From contig JAETPU010000003.1 in the NCBI GenBank assembly GCA_021771035.1, positions 124,001 through 188,000 of the forward strand: a stretch of DNA of 64,000 nt, read 5' to 3'. Below, piece by piece: positions 24,590 to 34,005 of this stretch (positions are counted from its first letter, which is position 1; each line of letters opens with the position of its first letter). Origin of the DNA: Marvinbryantia formatexigens. GTDB lineage: Bacteria; Bacillota; Clostridia; Oscillospirales; Ruminococcaceae. Below the pieces are notes generated by a model. That model searched no databases. It had not been told where the DNA came from and saw nothing but the letters and a program-made list of their open reading frames with translations. The position numbers and the translations under genes are program-made.

Positions 24590-25102
24590 TTAGTCTACCG
24601 CCTTGAGCACCTTCTCAATTTCCCCGATAAACATCCGGTGATAGTCCTTTTCGGCATAATTCTGGAGCGCCACCTTCGGATCCGTGAAGCACTCCTCCTT
24701 TAAATCCTGTACATACAGCTTACGGCACACCAGGGCCAGGCGGGCCTCATGGAAGCAGACCGCGCCGTCTTCCTGGTGTACGGTAAAGCCGCACTTGGCG
24801 ATTTTGTCCTCATCCCGGCCGGAGACAGTTCCGCAGTAGGAGAGCTTCTCACGGTAGGATTCGTCAAAAAAGCTCAGGGTAAACCGGCCGGCGTGCTCCA
24901 TAAAGGGCAGCGTGTGCCGCTGGGGGCGTACAAAGGCAAATACCACCTGCTTGCCCCACAAAACACCCACTCCTCCCCAGGAGATGGTCATGGTGTTGGC
25001 GCCGGTTTCATCCGCCGCCGTCAGAAGGGCCCACTGTCTTCCAATCAAATCAAAGGGGTTTTCCTGCAGCTGCAGAGGAGAAATTTCCTGAAATCCATTC
25101 AT
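24590..25102 (-). CDS. Flavin reductase-like domain protein
   Basis: 170-residue FMN-binding split-barrel protein. The LTAADETGANTMTISWGGVGVLWGK and VVFAFVRPQRHTLPFMEHAGRFTLSFFDE segments match the flavin reductase-like family (PF01613), in which FMN sits between the monomers of a dimer. The start is ATG 25102, with AAAGGA upstream; longer in-frame starts lack a ribosome binding site and the family fold begins here. Likely role: NAD(P)H:flavin reductase or an FMN flavoprotein handling electrons or reactive oxygen species in an anaerobe. No partner monooxygenase is nearby. Confidence 0.85.
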   Translation of the reverse strand: MNGFQEISPLQLQENPFDLIGRQWALLTAADETGANTMTISWGGVGVLWGKQVVFAFVRPQRHTLPFMEHAGRFTLSFFDESYREKLSYCGTVSGRDEDKIAKCGFTVHQEDGAVCFHEARLALVCRKLYVQDLKEECFTDPKVALQNYAEKDYHRMFIGEIEKVLKAVD

Positions 25103-25627
25103 GATAGTCGTTCCTTTCTTCTTTGAATCTGATACCGCCGGGCCGTGCAAGGCCCAGGGGATGGTTGTTTTTTGAGCCTGAAGCCCTTCCGGGGCCGCAT
25201 CTGTCCCGCCCTGCCATTGTGATTCATTACAGCGCGATGGCAGCGGGGCCTTTGTGCGGTCCCACTGGGGAGAGTTCGGCTTTTTGTCCATGGCGTCCCG
25301 CCGGATGATGAAAGCGCGGGACAAACGGCACCGGGGCCTTCCCCTATGATCGCACAGGCTATCCCTGGAAAAACAGCGTATTCTGATTGCTCCGGCAAGG
25401 CCTTCCCGCTATTTTCCCACTTCCTAATTTATACTGTCAAAGGATAGCCCCCATGCCATGCTCCCGTATTTTTTTAACGGTGCGCAAGGAGACTGTGCCT
25501 CCCTGTCAAGCCGGGTTGAGGCTGAGAATACTGAATTCCCAAGCGGCCCCGTGGAGTCATAGAACGGGCCTTTGATAGCAGGCCCGCATAGCCGCCCCAG
25601 CAGACTGGGTGTTTTTAGCGCCTATTA
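25103..25627. other. Intergenic region upstream of the flavin reductase
   Basis: No gene seen. On the minus strand a TTGACA lies at 25433-25438, but its -10 partner 17-18 bases on is poor, so it is only a weak promoter candidate. Confidence 0.4.
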
Positions 25628-26305
25628 TCAATCCCTGGGAAGCCCCTGGCGGTACCGGTTCATCAGATCCTTAAACAGTTCCGCAGGGGTGGGCGGCGTC
25701 CAGGTGATGGCATTGGCCCCGGCCTGGATGGTCTCCAGAATGGTTTCGTCGTTGGGCCCGCCTGTGGCGATAATCGCCGCGTTGGGGTATTCCCGGCGCA
25801 GCTCGTACACCAACTGGGGCGTTTTGGCAGCCGCCGATACATTCAGGATATTGGCTCCCGCCTCAAACCGGGAACGGATGTCGATATCGTCCTTGGAGGC
25901 CACGGTGATGATAATGGGAATATCGATATTTTCCCGCACATCCTGGATCACCTCATTGGGCGTGGGAGCGTTCACCACTACGCCGATAGCCCCCTGGAAC
26001 TCCGCATCCCGGGCAATATTGGTAACACGTTTTCCGGTGGTGGTTCCGCCGCCGACCCCTGCAAACACCGGGATATCCGCAGCCAGCATCACCGCCTGCG
26101 TAATCAGCGGCTGGGGGGTAAAGGGATACACCGCCATCACCGCGTCCGCGTTGATGTTGCGGATAGTGGCGATGTCCGTGGTAAAAACAATGGATTTGAT
26201 TCGCTTTCCAAAGATGCGGATCCCGCTCACCTGCCGGATGACCTCCGGCACATGGACCATATGCTTGCGCAGGATCCCATCAAACGACGGCATTTCTTTT
26301 GGCAT
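25628..26305 (-). CDS. Conserved TIM-barrel protein, often annotated as hydrolase
   Basis: 225-residue cytoplasmic protein. The regular strand-end pattern (SIVFTTDIATIRN, ADAVMAVYPFTPQP, IPVFAGVGGGTTTGKR, AIGVVVNAPTPNEV, IIITVASKDD, GANILNVSAAAKTP, AIIATGGPNDETI, ANAITWTPPT) shows a (beta/alpha)8 barrel with a phosphate-binding ATGGP turn, as in HisA/TrpF-like barrels. Close relatives in Firmicutes are usually called hydrolase without experimental support; I know of no defined reaction. The start is ATG 26305, with AAAGGAGAG nine bases upstream. It is monocistronic and diverges from the amidohydrolase gene. Confidence 0.75.
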   Translation of the reverse strand: MPKEMPSFDGILRKHMVHVPEVIRQVSGIRIFGKRIKSIVFTTDIATIRNINADAVMAVYPFTPQPLITQAVMLAADIPVFAGVGGGTTTGKRVTNIARDAEFQGAIGVVVNAPTPNEVIQDVRENIDIPIIITVASKDDIDIRSRFEAGANILNVSAAAKTPQLVYELRREYPNAAIIATGGPNDETILETIQAGANAITWTPPTPAELFKDLMNRYRQGLPRD

Positions 26306-26961
26306 TTGAATGATCTCTCCTTTCCAGAGCTGAACCGGTTTGGCCCTGCGAACTCCCGAGGGCACAACAAATTTCTCTGGGTATTTTCAACGCCAGCCGG
26401 TCACGTACCGGCCGAAGGGCGGCGGCCCGCAGCGGGGGAACGATTCAACCCCTGTTTGAATCGCTGATTTTGTCGCAGTAAAAACGTGCGGCGTAAAACG
26501 CCGCTGTCCCCGAAAAGGGGACGGGATTGTGCATCCGCACAGGCGCTGTGCCTGTTCCGCAGCGGGAGACGCTGATATTAAAAATTTTCCAGCGGCTGCC
26601 GCCGCTCCCGTTATCAAGGGCTGTCCATACCGCACGCTGAAGGGAAAAGCAACCCGGTTATCCGGTAATTTTATCTAAAACTTCGCCGTTTTCCGCTTTA
26701 AAGCTTTACTAGATTTTGCCTTGTTTTTCTCGAATTGCTTTTCTATAATAATTATAATTATACCAGAAATGACAAACAGGGGAAGCATTTTTCGACTGAA
26801 TTTTCAAATCTTTTCCCAACTCAGCCCCGGATCCCATGATACCCCCTGACGCAGCGCCCTCCCCTAGGAGCGGTACTCGAACACCCAGTCCCTTCTCCAA
26901 ACCGGATTTTCAGGTTGCGCAGCGCATCCGGCACACCTCCCCGAAAGGAATGATAACCACT
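26306..26961. other. Divergent intergenic region
   Basis: 650 bases without a gene. It holds a hairpin of AACGATTCAA and TTTGAATCG arms (about 26429-26464), several GC-rich stems, and an AT-rich stretch with the plus-strand promoter at 26721-26749, leaving a leader of about 200 bases before the amidohydrolase. Confidence 0.5.
26721..26749 (+). promoter_or_regulatory. Probable promoter of the amidohydrolase gene
   Basis: TTGTTT (26721-26726), a 17-base spacer and TATAAT (26744-26749). An AT-rich near-palindrome (ATAATTATAATTAT) overlaps the predicted start site. Confidence 0.6.
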
Positions 26962-27789
26962 ATGAAACAGCGCATCATCGTTGACGCACACGCCCACATC
27001 TTCCCGGGCAAAATCGCCCAGCGCGCCAGTGTCTCCATTGGAGCCTTCTACGATCTGGGGATGGAGACCTGCGGTTATCCCCACCTGCTCAAGGAAAGCG
27101 GCGAAAAAATCGGCGTGAGAAAATATTTGGTGTGTTCCCCGGCAACCACCATCAACCAGGTGTCCAGCATCAATGATTTCATCCACGACAAATGTGAGAA
27201 ATACCCGGAATTTCTGGGCTTCGGCACCCTGCATCCGGCGATGCGGGACTACGAACGGGAGCTGGAGCGTATGGTGCAGATGGGCCTGCGGGGAGTCAAA
27301 TTCCACCCGGATCTCCAGGAGTTTTACATCGACGACAAGGCCATGTTCCCCATCTATCAAAAAATCAGCGAGACTGGCCTGCCTGTTTTGTTCCATACCG
27401 GGGATCTGCGCTTCGATTATTCCGCGCCCTCCCGCTTGGCCAACGTGGCCCAGCGGTTTCCCCAGCTCACCTGCATCGCCTCCCACCTGGGCGGCTATCA
27501 GCGCTGGAACGAGGCGCGCCAGACCCTGACCGGCGCTCCCAATGTGTATTTCGATACCTCCAGCAGCCTGTTTGTGCTCACCAGGGAGGAGGCTCTGGAG
27601 CTCATCTCCCTGTACACCCCTCAGAAGCTCATGTTCGGAACGGATTTTCCCATGTGGACCCACGAGGACGAGCTGCAGCGCTTTTTATCCCTGGGGCTGC
27701 CCCAGCAGGCTGAGGAACAGATTCTCCACCGGACCTTTGAGGAGCTGTTCGGGCTTCATTTGGAGGATGCCCCGCAGGAGGACCAGTAG
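26962..27789 (+). CDS. Amidohydrolase-2 family metal-dependent hydrolase
   Basis: 275-residue TIM-barrel hydrolase/decarboxylase of the amidohydrolase 2 (PF04909) type. Metal and catalytic candidates: the N-terminal DAHAHIFPG motif, His in GVKFHPDLQEF, His in LFHTGD, His in CIASHLGGY and Asp in LMFGTDFPMW, the usual strand 1, 5, 6 and 8 positions. Starting at ATG 26962 places the DAHAH motif at residues 8-12; upstream in-frame codons encode a sequence unlike the family. AAAGGA lies twelve bases before this start. It ends at a good terminator just before a repeat block. The substrate is unknown. Confidence 0.85.
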   Translation: MKQRIIVDAHAHIFPGKIAQRASVSIGAFYDLGMETCGYPHLLKESGEKIGVRKYLVCSPATTINQVSSINDFIHDKCEKYPEFLGFGTLHPAMRDYERELERMVQMGLRGVKFHPDLQEFYIDDKAMFPIYQKISETGLPVLFHTGDLRFDYSAPSRLANVAQRFPQLTCIASHLGGYQRWNEARQTLTGAPNVYFDTSSSLFVLTREEALELISLYTPQKLMFGTDFPMWTHEDELQRFLSLGLPQQAEEQILHRTFEELFGLHLEDAPQEDQ

Positions 27790-27852
27790 CAGTATCCCAA
27801 TTGGACAAAAACTGCCTGGCCCAGGCTCTGGGGCCGCTATTTGCAGGATATC

Positions 27853-27882
27853 GGCACAGCGGGTTTTCCGCTGTGCCTTTTT
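27853..27882 (+). terminator. Terminator of the amidohydrolase gene
   Basis: GGCACAGCGG, five-base loop, CCGCTGTGCC and five T residues. Confidence 0.9.
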
Positions 27883-27939
27883 GGTTGGCAAAAGCCCCCG
27901 CAAATGGCATAGTTTTCATTCTCCTTCACCCCGCCCGCG

Positions 27940-29060
27940 GCACAGCGGTTTGGGGAGGAATTGGGAGATACTCTTTTTGGGCAGTAAAACTGCTGTTTTT
28001 GTTACCATAACAATCATGGATTCACTAAACTTAAATGGAAAAGAAAGATAGTTTTCACCCATGTAAACTGTCCTCCAATTCCCTCCCCACCCCCCTGCCG
28101 CCGGGATGCGGGTAGTTCATTTTTTGCCTAGTAGTACAGCATCCCTTATGGGAATTGAAACAGGTTTCAATTCTCCGCGGTTAATGTCAGCAGAAAGTAC
28201 CCAAAGACTACAAAGGGGAGAGAGGATGCGGGGCTCTCTGAGTGAAATTGTTTATCCTAATCCTACAGAGCCCCTGAGAGTTTTGAAACAAGTTCAAAAC
28301 TCCGCAGCTATTTTATTCTCCCCTTTGAAACCCCACTCACTTTTAAAAACGACAAAGGATACTACAGGTTTTGTAAAAGCTAGGGAAGTTTTGGCTTATC
28401 CAAAACTTCAAAGGGACACTGAAGGACTAAGACTAGCATTAAACTGCGAGTGTCCCGGTGCCCCTAGCTTTGAGTTTACCCCGCTATTACGGCAGAACTT
28501 TTGTAGGCAGAACTTGAATGAACCATGGAAGTTTTGGCTTGCTCAAAACTTCAAAGGGATGCTGATGGACTGAGGTTCAGAATCAGACTACGAGCATCCC
28601 GGTTGCATCAGCGGCATCAACCCAAGTATGGGTCGGCCCAAGTGTGGGCCTAAAAGTTGAGAAAGCTTGCGATTCTCGACTTTTTTCCAACCTCTACTCA
28701 TTGAGTGAGAAAAACTACCCCAAAGGGGGAGATACCCAAGAGGGGGAACGCCTCTTGGGCGGCTCTTTCCCCCTTTTCTGGCCGTGCAGAAAAGGGGTGC
28801 CTTCGCGGCATGAGCGGGCAGGGAGAGAAAAACTAAAAATGTAGTTCTTCTTTATTTGCGTATAAATAGGGTAATTGCACCCATGAAAACTGTCATCCAA
28901 TTCCTTCCCCAAGCCCTGCCGCCGGGATGCGGGAGTTCATTTTTGGCCTAGTAGTACGGCATCCCTTATGGGAATTGAAACAGGTTTCAATTCTCCGTAG
29001 CCGGAACAACACTGGGGATTAAGCAAAAAATCAAACTACGAGCGTCCCGGTGCCTCCCTC
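27940..29060. repeat. Dispersed modular repeat block R2 (mostly inverted relative to R1)
   Basis: About 1.1 kb without a gene, made of the same modules as R1 in the opposite orientation. The GAATTGAAAC/GTTTCAATTC module is at about 28098-28225 and again at 28917-29000. The GAAGTTTTGG/CCAAAACTTC module is at about 28386-28470 and 28528-28605, with a variant at 28261-28310. The GGCCGTGCAG module is at about 28600-28790 and the CCATGAAAACTGTC module at about 28800-28910. Because R1 and R2 are inverted relative to each other they could support inversion of the 24 kb between them. Confidence 0.75.
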
Positions 29061-29288
29061 CTTTGATGTACCCTGGAGGACGCCGGGAGCTCCTTCCGGC
29101 AGGCAGGCCTCACCTCCAGGCCATTGTTTCACCGCGGGGAATTGCATTCCGGAGTATGGCGACGTATAATGAAATTAAACGGGATTGTGCCAGGCACCGG
29201 GCCTCACGGATTCGGCCTGAGGTCAGGCGCCGTCCTATCAGCAAAGCCTAAACTCAAAGCCGCACAGAAAGGGGAGGTATCGACAGTA

Positions 29289-29585
29289 ATGGAAGAACAA
29301 ATTCTAAAGGTTGCTCGGGAACTGCAAGCGATCACCGACGTTAAAAAGCTCTATCTATTTAACCAGAAAAACAGCGTGGGGGGTTCGCTTTCCAGTTTCA
29401 AGCTCTGCGCCGTGGTGCAGGCTTTGGACAAACAGGCCCTGGAATTGCAGATCTACCGCCAAATCGATTCCGCGGTCCCCTTTGATATCGTCCTGTACAC
29501 CCTGGACGAATGGTCCACGCTGTCAAGCGAGGAGGGGACCTTTGCCCATAAGGTGTTACAGACAGGTTGTGATTTAATTGAGTAG
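29289..29585 (+). CDS. Degenerate MNT-like nucleotidyltransferase-fold protein
   Basis: 98 residues, ATG 29289 after AAAGGGGAGG. Predicted order of helices and strands and the position next to a HEPN gene fit the minimal nucleotidyltransferase (MNT) antitoxin family. The usual active-site pattern (LFGS, then Asp-x-Asp) is replaced by LFNQKNSVGGSLSSFKLCAVV, so the Gly-Ser pair and both acids are gone; only the third-strand Asp (FDIVLYT) remains. It should therefore lack nucleotide transfer and may act only as a binding partner. It overlaps the downstream HEPN gene by eight bases, indicating translational coupling. The identification is by context and pattern. Confidence 0.65.
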   Translation: MEEQILKVARELQAITDVKKLYLFNQKNSVGGSLSSFKLCAVVQALDKQALELQIYRQIDSAVPFDIVLYTLDEWSTLSSEEGTFAHKVLQTGCDLIE

Positions 29586-30039
29586 AAGGCGAGGCGCACG
29601 CAATTCCGACAGCCGCCGTTTTTACGACTGGGTCTACCAGGCCTGTGAGGACATTCTGGCGGCAAAGCTGCTCATGCAGGATGACCGGTGCTACAAATCC
29701 AGCGCATTTCACTGCCAGCAGGCCATTGAGAAAGCCCTCAAGGGCTATATTCTGCTCAACACCGGAGCTCTGGTGGATGGGCACAATCTCTCCTGGCTCT
29801 GCAAGCAGGCTATGAAATATGACAGCACCTTCCGGGAATGGCTGGACGAGAGCGCGGTGCTCAACAAATGCTACATTGAAACCCGTTACCCCACCGATTT
29901 GCCCTTTGAGTTCTCTGAGGAACAGATTCGCCGGGCCTATCAGATGGCCTTCGATATGTTCGAGTTTATCTGCCGCCAGGTGGATGAGGAACTGGAGGAA
30001 CAGTATGGGCGGCTGCCCCGTCCCGAACGCGCAGGATAA
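29578..30039 (+). CDS. HEPN domain protein
   Basis: 153 residues, starting at TTG 29578 inside the end of the MNT-like gene. The helical ACEDILAAKLLMQDDRCYKSS, AFHCQQAIEKALKGYILLN and DGHNLSWLCKQAM segments are the hallmark of the HEPN family (PF05168), commonly the toxin half of MNT/HEPN modules. A clear Arg-x4-6-His RNase motif is not seen in the C-terminal helix (FICRQVDEELEEQ), so ribonuclease activity is doubtful. Together with a partner lacking its active site, this may be a regulatory rather than a toxic pair. Alternatively it is a decaying toxin-antitoxin module. Confidence 0.75.
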   Translation: MSRRRGARNSDSRRFYDWVYQACEDILAAKLLMQDDRCYKSSAFHCQQAIEKALKGYILLNTGALVDGHNLSWLCKQAMKYDSTFREWLDESAVLNKCYIETRYPTDLPFEFSEEQIRRAYQMAFDMFEFICRQVDEELEEQYGRLPRPERAG

Positions 30040-30065
30040 CCAATTTGAAAGGAGAAGCACCCACC

Positions 30066-31223
30066 ATGAACCAACCAATCTTTGTAAAAGGCACCCCGGC
30101 CGACAATGGGGATATCCTGGACTTTGGAAATTACGTTTTCAGCCACGACGGCAATCCCACGGATTTTATCCGCATGGTGCCCAAGTGTTACCGCCAGGGC
30201 AATGAGGTGCCGGATCAGCACTATTTGGTGAAGGAAAACGACCGAATCCGCGCCATGATCGGCTCCTTCCCCTTAACGATGCAGGTGCTGGGAGAATCCC
30301 TGAGTATTGCGGGAATCGGCACAGTGTCCGTGCATCCCTATGCCAGAGGCAGCGGCTACATGAAAAAGCTTATGCATTGGGCACAGGAGGAGATGCAGGC
30401 CAATAATGTGGATCTCAGTATCCTGGGCGGACAGCGCCAGCGGTATGAATACTTTTCCTATACCCCAGCGGGAGCCGCCACTACCTTCTGGCTGAACTCC
30501 AGCAATATCCGCCACCATCTGCGGGATTTGGACTGCTCCGGCATCACTCTGCGCCCGATCGCCAGAGAGGACACGCAGGCCCTTGAGAAGTGCCGTGTGC
30601 TCCATGAACGCCAGCCGCTCTTTTTGGAACGCAGCCGGGAAAAATTTTATGATATCCTGATCTCCTGGAACTCCCAGGTGCTGGGAATCTATCAGGGCGA
30701 GGAAATGACAGGCTATCTCATTACCACAGCCGGCCATGACGCCATAAACGAACTGGAAACCCAGGAGCCCCAGCAGATGCTCCTGGCGCTCAAGGCCTTT
30801 TTCCGGGATTTTGGCTGCAAGAATCTCAGCGTGAAGGCGGCGGCCTTTGAGACTGATAAGCTGGAACTCCTCACTGAGTTCTGTGAGAGCAGCAGCGTGG
30901 GCGACAGCTATAACTATGCCATTTTCCACTTTGAGCCGGTGGTGCGCGCCCTGATGCGCCTGAAGGCAAGCTATGCACATTTGGCAGACGGTGCCCTCGT
31001 GCTGGAAATCAAGGGACGGGAGACATTGGAAATTTGTGTATCCCAAGGAGTTCCCACGGTGTCCGCCAGCCAAAAGCCTGCGGATCTCAGCTTGGATGCG
31101 CTGCATGCCACCAGGCTGCTGCTGTCGGCCTCCATGACGCCCTTTGTGCAGACCCGCCTGCCTGCGTTCGCCGCCAGCTGGTTCCCGCTGCCCATTTACG
31201 TCTTCCGCCAGGATGGAATTTAA
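30066..31223 (+). CDS. Eis-like GNAT N-acetyltransferase with SCP2-type C-terminus
   Basis: 385-residue protein of the Eis type: a GNAT domain with acetyl-CoA loop (GIGTVSVHPYARGSGYMKKLM, about residues 83-103), a second GNAT-like domain (about 160-285), and a C-terminal sterol-carrier-like domain ending in the IYVFRQDGI carboxyl end, whose terminal carboxylate is catalytic in Eis. A conserved YxxF-type segment (YEYFSYTPAG) follows the first loop. Eis proteins acetylate aminoglycosides or lysines; the substrate here is unknown. The start is ATG 30066 after GAAAGGAG. It follows the HEPN gene by 27 bases and may be co-transcribed with it. Confidence 0.85.
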   Translation: MNQPIFVKGTPADNGDILDFGNYVFSHDGNPTDFIRMVPKCYRQGNEVPDQHYLVKENDRIRAMIGSFPLTMQVLGESLSIAGIGTVSVHPYARGSGYMKKLMHWAQEEMQANNVDLSILGGQRQRYEYFSYTPAGAATTFWLNSSNIRHHLRDLDCSGITLRPIAREDTQALEKCRVLHERQPLFLERSREKFYDILISWNSQVLGIYQGEEMTGYLITTAGHDAINELETQEPQQMLLALKAFFRDFGCKNLSVKAAAFETDKLELLTEFCESSSVGDSYNYAIFHFEPVVRALMRLKASYAHLADGALVLEIKGRETLEICVSQGVPTVSASQKPADLSLDALHATRLLLSASMTPFVQTRLPAFAASWFPLPIYVFRQDGI

Positions 31224-31467
31224 AGGTTCCCGCAGCCTTTCCTGAAAAAACTGCCCTCCTGTGAAATATTCCCTCAAAAAGCGGCAAAACTTGTACTAGG
31301 AATCGCGAAACAGCCGCCCGCCGTTTCATCGGTGCGGCGGCCGGTGGATTTTGGAAAAGCCGAGATCCTTACGGTTTTGCGGGACGCCGGATTTGTGTCT
31401 TTCGTACCGGGCCGACGGCATCCGCTGCGGCCCCGGTGCGGATTCTGGAAAGGAAGGGTTCTTTAAA

Positions 31468-32433
31468 ATGAAAGTCAAACACAGCAAAATCGCCATTGTG
31501 GGCGCGGGGGCGGTGGGCTCCTCCACAGCCTTCTGCTTATTAAACCATTCCCTGTGTGATGAAATCGTCCTCATCGACCAAAAGCATGAGCGTGCGGTGG
31601 GCGAGGCCCTGGATTTGGCCCAGTCTGTGGAATATCTAGGCCGGAACACACAGGTGTCCGCGGGGAGATATGCCGACTGCGGAGATGCGGATATCGTGGT
31701 CATTACGGCATCCCTGCCCGTGGACGCCGGAAACAGCCGGCTGAATATGCTGGATTCCTCCGCGAAGATTGTGCAGTCCATCGTCCCGCCCATTATGGAG
31801 AGCGGCTTCGACGGCATCTTTATCGTCATCACCAACCCGGTGGATATTATGTCCTACTATGTGTGGCAGCTCTCCGGGATGCCCAAAGGCCAGGTGATCG
31901 GCACGGGAACCGTCCTGGATTCGGCCCGGCTGAAATGGCTCATTGGGGATCTGCTCCATGTGGATCCCCGCAGTGTCCATGGCTTCACTATGGGCGAGCA
32001 CGGGGATTCTCAGATGGTTCCCTGGAGCGCTATCATCGCGGGCGGCAAGCCCTTTTTGGATATTCTTCGGGATAATCCCGAGCGCCTGGGCGAGGTGGAG
32101 CTTCAGGATTTGGTACACAAAACGGTGTGCGCCGGCTGGGAGATTGCCAATCGCAAGGGTACCACCAACTACGCCATCGCCGCCTCCACCACCGCTATCA
32201 TCCAGGCCATTCTCCACAATGAAAACCGGATTCTGCCCGTGTCTATTCTTTTGAATGGGGAATATGGCGAGCAGGATGTGTTCGCCAGCGTGCCTGCGGT
32301 CATCAACCGCCAGGGCATCAAGGAAGTGGTTCAGCTGCATTTGCAGGATTCGGAGCAGGAACGCTTCCACCGCTCCATTGAGGTCATCCGGGAGTATACC
32401 CAAAAGCTTCCTCCCGCAGAACGGCCCCGGTAG
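31468..32433 (+). CDS. L-lactate dehydrogenase-like 2-hydroxyacid dehydrogenase
   Basis: 321-residue cytoplasmic NAD-dependent dehydrogenase. Rossmann GAGAVG (12-17), Asp37 selecting NAD, the catalytic triad region with Asp151 and Arg154 (TVLDSARL) and proton-relay His178 (GEHGDSQ), and substrate Arg91 are all in place. The specificity loop is unusual: the position of the LDH glutamine (Gln102 in standard numbering) is Val85 in the SLPVDAGNSRL stretch and the Lys-Pro-Gly of typical LDH is missing. This suggests a larger or more hydrophobic 2-oxo acid than pyruvate, as in hydroxyisocaproate dehydrogenase; that is inference. ATG 31468 follows AAAGGAAGG. No partner gene is adjacent. Confidence 0.85.
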   Translation: MKVKHSKIAIVGAGAVGSSTAFCLLNHSLCDEIVLIDQKHERAVGEALDLAQSVEYLGRNTQVSAGRYADCGDADIVVITASLPVDAGNSRLNMLDSSAKIVQSIVPPIMESGFDGIFIVITNPVDIMSYYVWQLSGMPKGQVIGTGTVLDSARLKWLIGDLLHVDPRSVHGFTMGEHGDSQMVPWSAIIAGGKPFLDILRDNPERLGEVELQDLVHKTVCAGWEIANRKGTTNYAIAASTTAIIQAILHNENRILPVSILLNGEYGEQDVFASVPAVINRQGIKEVVQLHLQDSEQERFHRSIEVIREYTQKLPPAERPR

Positions 32434-32439
32434 AGCCTG

Positions 32440-32900
32440 GTCCAACAGCTCAGAGCTGCGATTCTTCGTTTTCTGCCAGCCTTTACGGATTGAGTGAGAA
32501 AAACTGCCCCAAGGGGGAGATACCCAAGAGGAGTTCTCCCCTCTTTGGCGAATCTTTGCCTACTTTCTGTTCGGCAGACCAAGATCGTGAATTTGCTGCG
32601 GAAGTTTTGGCTTATCCAAAACTTCAAAGGGATGCTGAGGGACTAAGACGAGAACAAAGACAAGCGCATCCCGGTGCCACCGCGGCATGAGCGGGCTGGG
32701 GGAGGAAAACAAAAAGTGTAGTTTTCCGAATTGGCATGAAATAGGTTGAGTTGCACCCAAGAAAGCTATCGGCCAATTCCCTTCCCAAACCCTGCCGGGG
32801 GTGGTACGTTTCCCTCGACCGAGCAAGCTCGCTCAGGGGGAAAAGTACCCAAAGGCCACAAAGCAAGTCTGAAGATTTGTTTGAATCTACGGGAGTTCTG
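32440..32900. repeat. Dispersed modular repeat block R3
   Basis: Same family as R1, R2 and R4. Visible modules: a GCCCCAAGGGGGAGATACCC stretch with CCTACTTTCTGTTCGGCAG (about 32447-32590), the GAAGTTTTGG/CCAAAACTTC hairpin with GGGATGCTGAGGGAC and CGCATCCCGGTGCC (about 32598-32681), and the GCGGCATGAGCGGGC module running to about 32790. Orientation is the same as R2. It begins seven bases after the dehydrogenase stop. Confidence 0.75.
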
Positions 32901-32945
32901 GGCTTATTCCAGATCTGCAAAACGCCCGCCAGATGCCAATACAGA

Positions 32946-32992
32946 AAAAACCCGCTGTTCTCCTGGTGTATCAGGAGAACAGCGGGTTTTTC
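32946..32992. terminator. Terminator below the histidine kinase gene
   Basis: A 19-base-pair stem beginning AAAACCCGCTGTTCTCC with a six-base loop and T tracts on both strands. It serves the minus-strand two-component operon. Confidence 0.9.
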
Positions 32993-33000
32993 ACATGGCT

Positions 33001-34005
33001 TTATACCACCTGGTGATAAAATCGGATTTGAAAGACAGTCCCCTGCCCTTCGCGGCTGGCGGCGGTAATCTCCCCGCCCTGCTGCACCAGAATGCTCCTG
33101 GCCATAGCCAGGCCGATCCCCACGCTGTCCCCGGAGGAATTTTTCCCCCGGTAAAACCGCTGAAAGATATGCGGCAGATCCTCCCGGCTGATACCGCATC
33201 CGGTATCCTCAATCTTCAGCTGCAGATACAGCGGATTTTCCTCCCAGGATATGGTGATGGTGCCACCAGACGGCGTATGCTCCATACAGTTTTTCAGAAT
33301 ATTCACCAGGGCCTCCGCCGACCAGCTCATATCCCCCAAAAAGGTAAGCTCACCGCCCCGGAGCACCAGGGAAATCCCCTTGAGTTCCAACGGAATGCGC
33401 AGCCCCTCCAGGGCCTTTTGCACCAGCTGCGGAATATTCACCAGGGCCTGTTCAAACTGTATCGTACCCGCGTCCAGCCGGGACAATTTGAGCAGCGTAT
33501 CCAAAAGCCACTGCATCCGGCTCAGCTGATGGGCCATTGTCAAAGTAAACTGTTTTCTCTTTTCCTCTGGCAAATCGCTGCGGCGCAGCAGATCACACAG
33601 AACCCCCATCGAGGTCAGCGGCGTCTTGAGCTGGTGGGAAATATCCGACAGCGCATCCGCCAGATTGTTGCGTTCCCGGCGAAGTAAGGCGTCCCGCTCC
33701 CCCAGCATCCGAACCAGTCGGGACAGTTCCCCCTCCAGGATACTCAGCTCCCCCTCCCGAAACCGGGTGAGATCCACGGAATAATTCCCTGTGGAGATCC
33801 TGCGCAGGCACTGGGTTAACCGGCGAATACGGCAATACCTCCACAGGGTGAATATGAGATTGCAGCCGATGAGCACTCCGCCGCTGCCCAAAAGAAACCA
33901 CAGGGCAGATTGGGGGGCATACAGGCACCCCACAGCCGCCAATCCCAGCACCAGCAGCTGCATCAGCGTAAATACAAGCCATTCCCTATTGCGCAGCATA
34001 GCCAT
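33001..34005 (-). CDS. Sensor histidine kinase
   Basis: 334-residue membrane kinase. Two helices near the N-terminus (about 10-28 and 34-55) with almost no extracellular loop, a HAMP-like linker, a dimerisation/phosphoacceptor helix with His124 in DISHQLKTPLTSM, and an ATPase domain with N box (NILKNCMEHT), G1 (EDTGCGIS), F box (IFQRFYRG) and G2 (GIGLAMA). Short-loop kinases of this type often sense cell-envelope stress through a partner transporter. The start overlaps the end of the response regulator gene, so the two are translationally coupled. No partner ABC transporter lies next to it. Confidence 0.9.
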   Translation of the reverse strand: MAMLRNREWLVFTLMQLLVLGLAAVGCLYAPQSALWFLLGSGGVLIGCNLIFTLWRYCRIRRLTQCLRRISTGNYSVDLTRFREGELSILEGELSRLVRMLGERDALLRRERNNLADALSDISHQLKTPLTSMGVLCDLLRRSDLPEEKRKQFTLTMAHQLSRMQWLLDTLLKLSRLDAGTIQFEQALVNIPQLVQKALEGLRIPLELKGISLVLRGGELTFLGDMSWSAEALVNILKNCMEHTPSGGTITISWEENPLYLQLKIEDTGCGISREDLPHIFQRFYRGKNSSGDSVGIGLAMARSILVQQGGEITAASREGQGTVFQIRFYHQVV

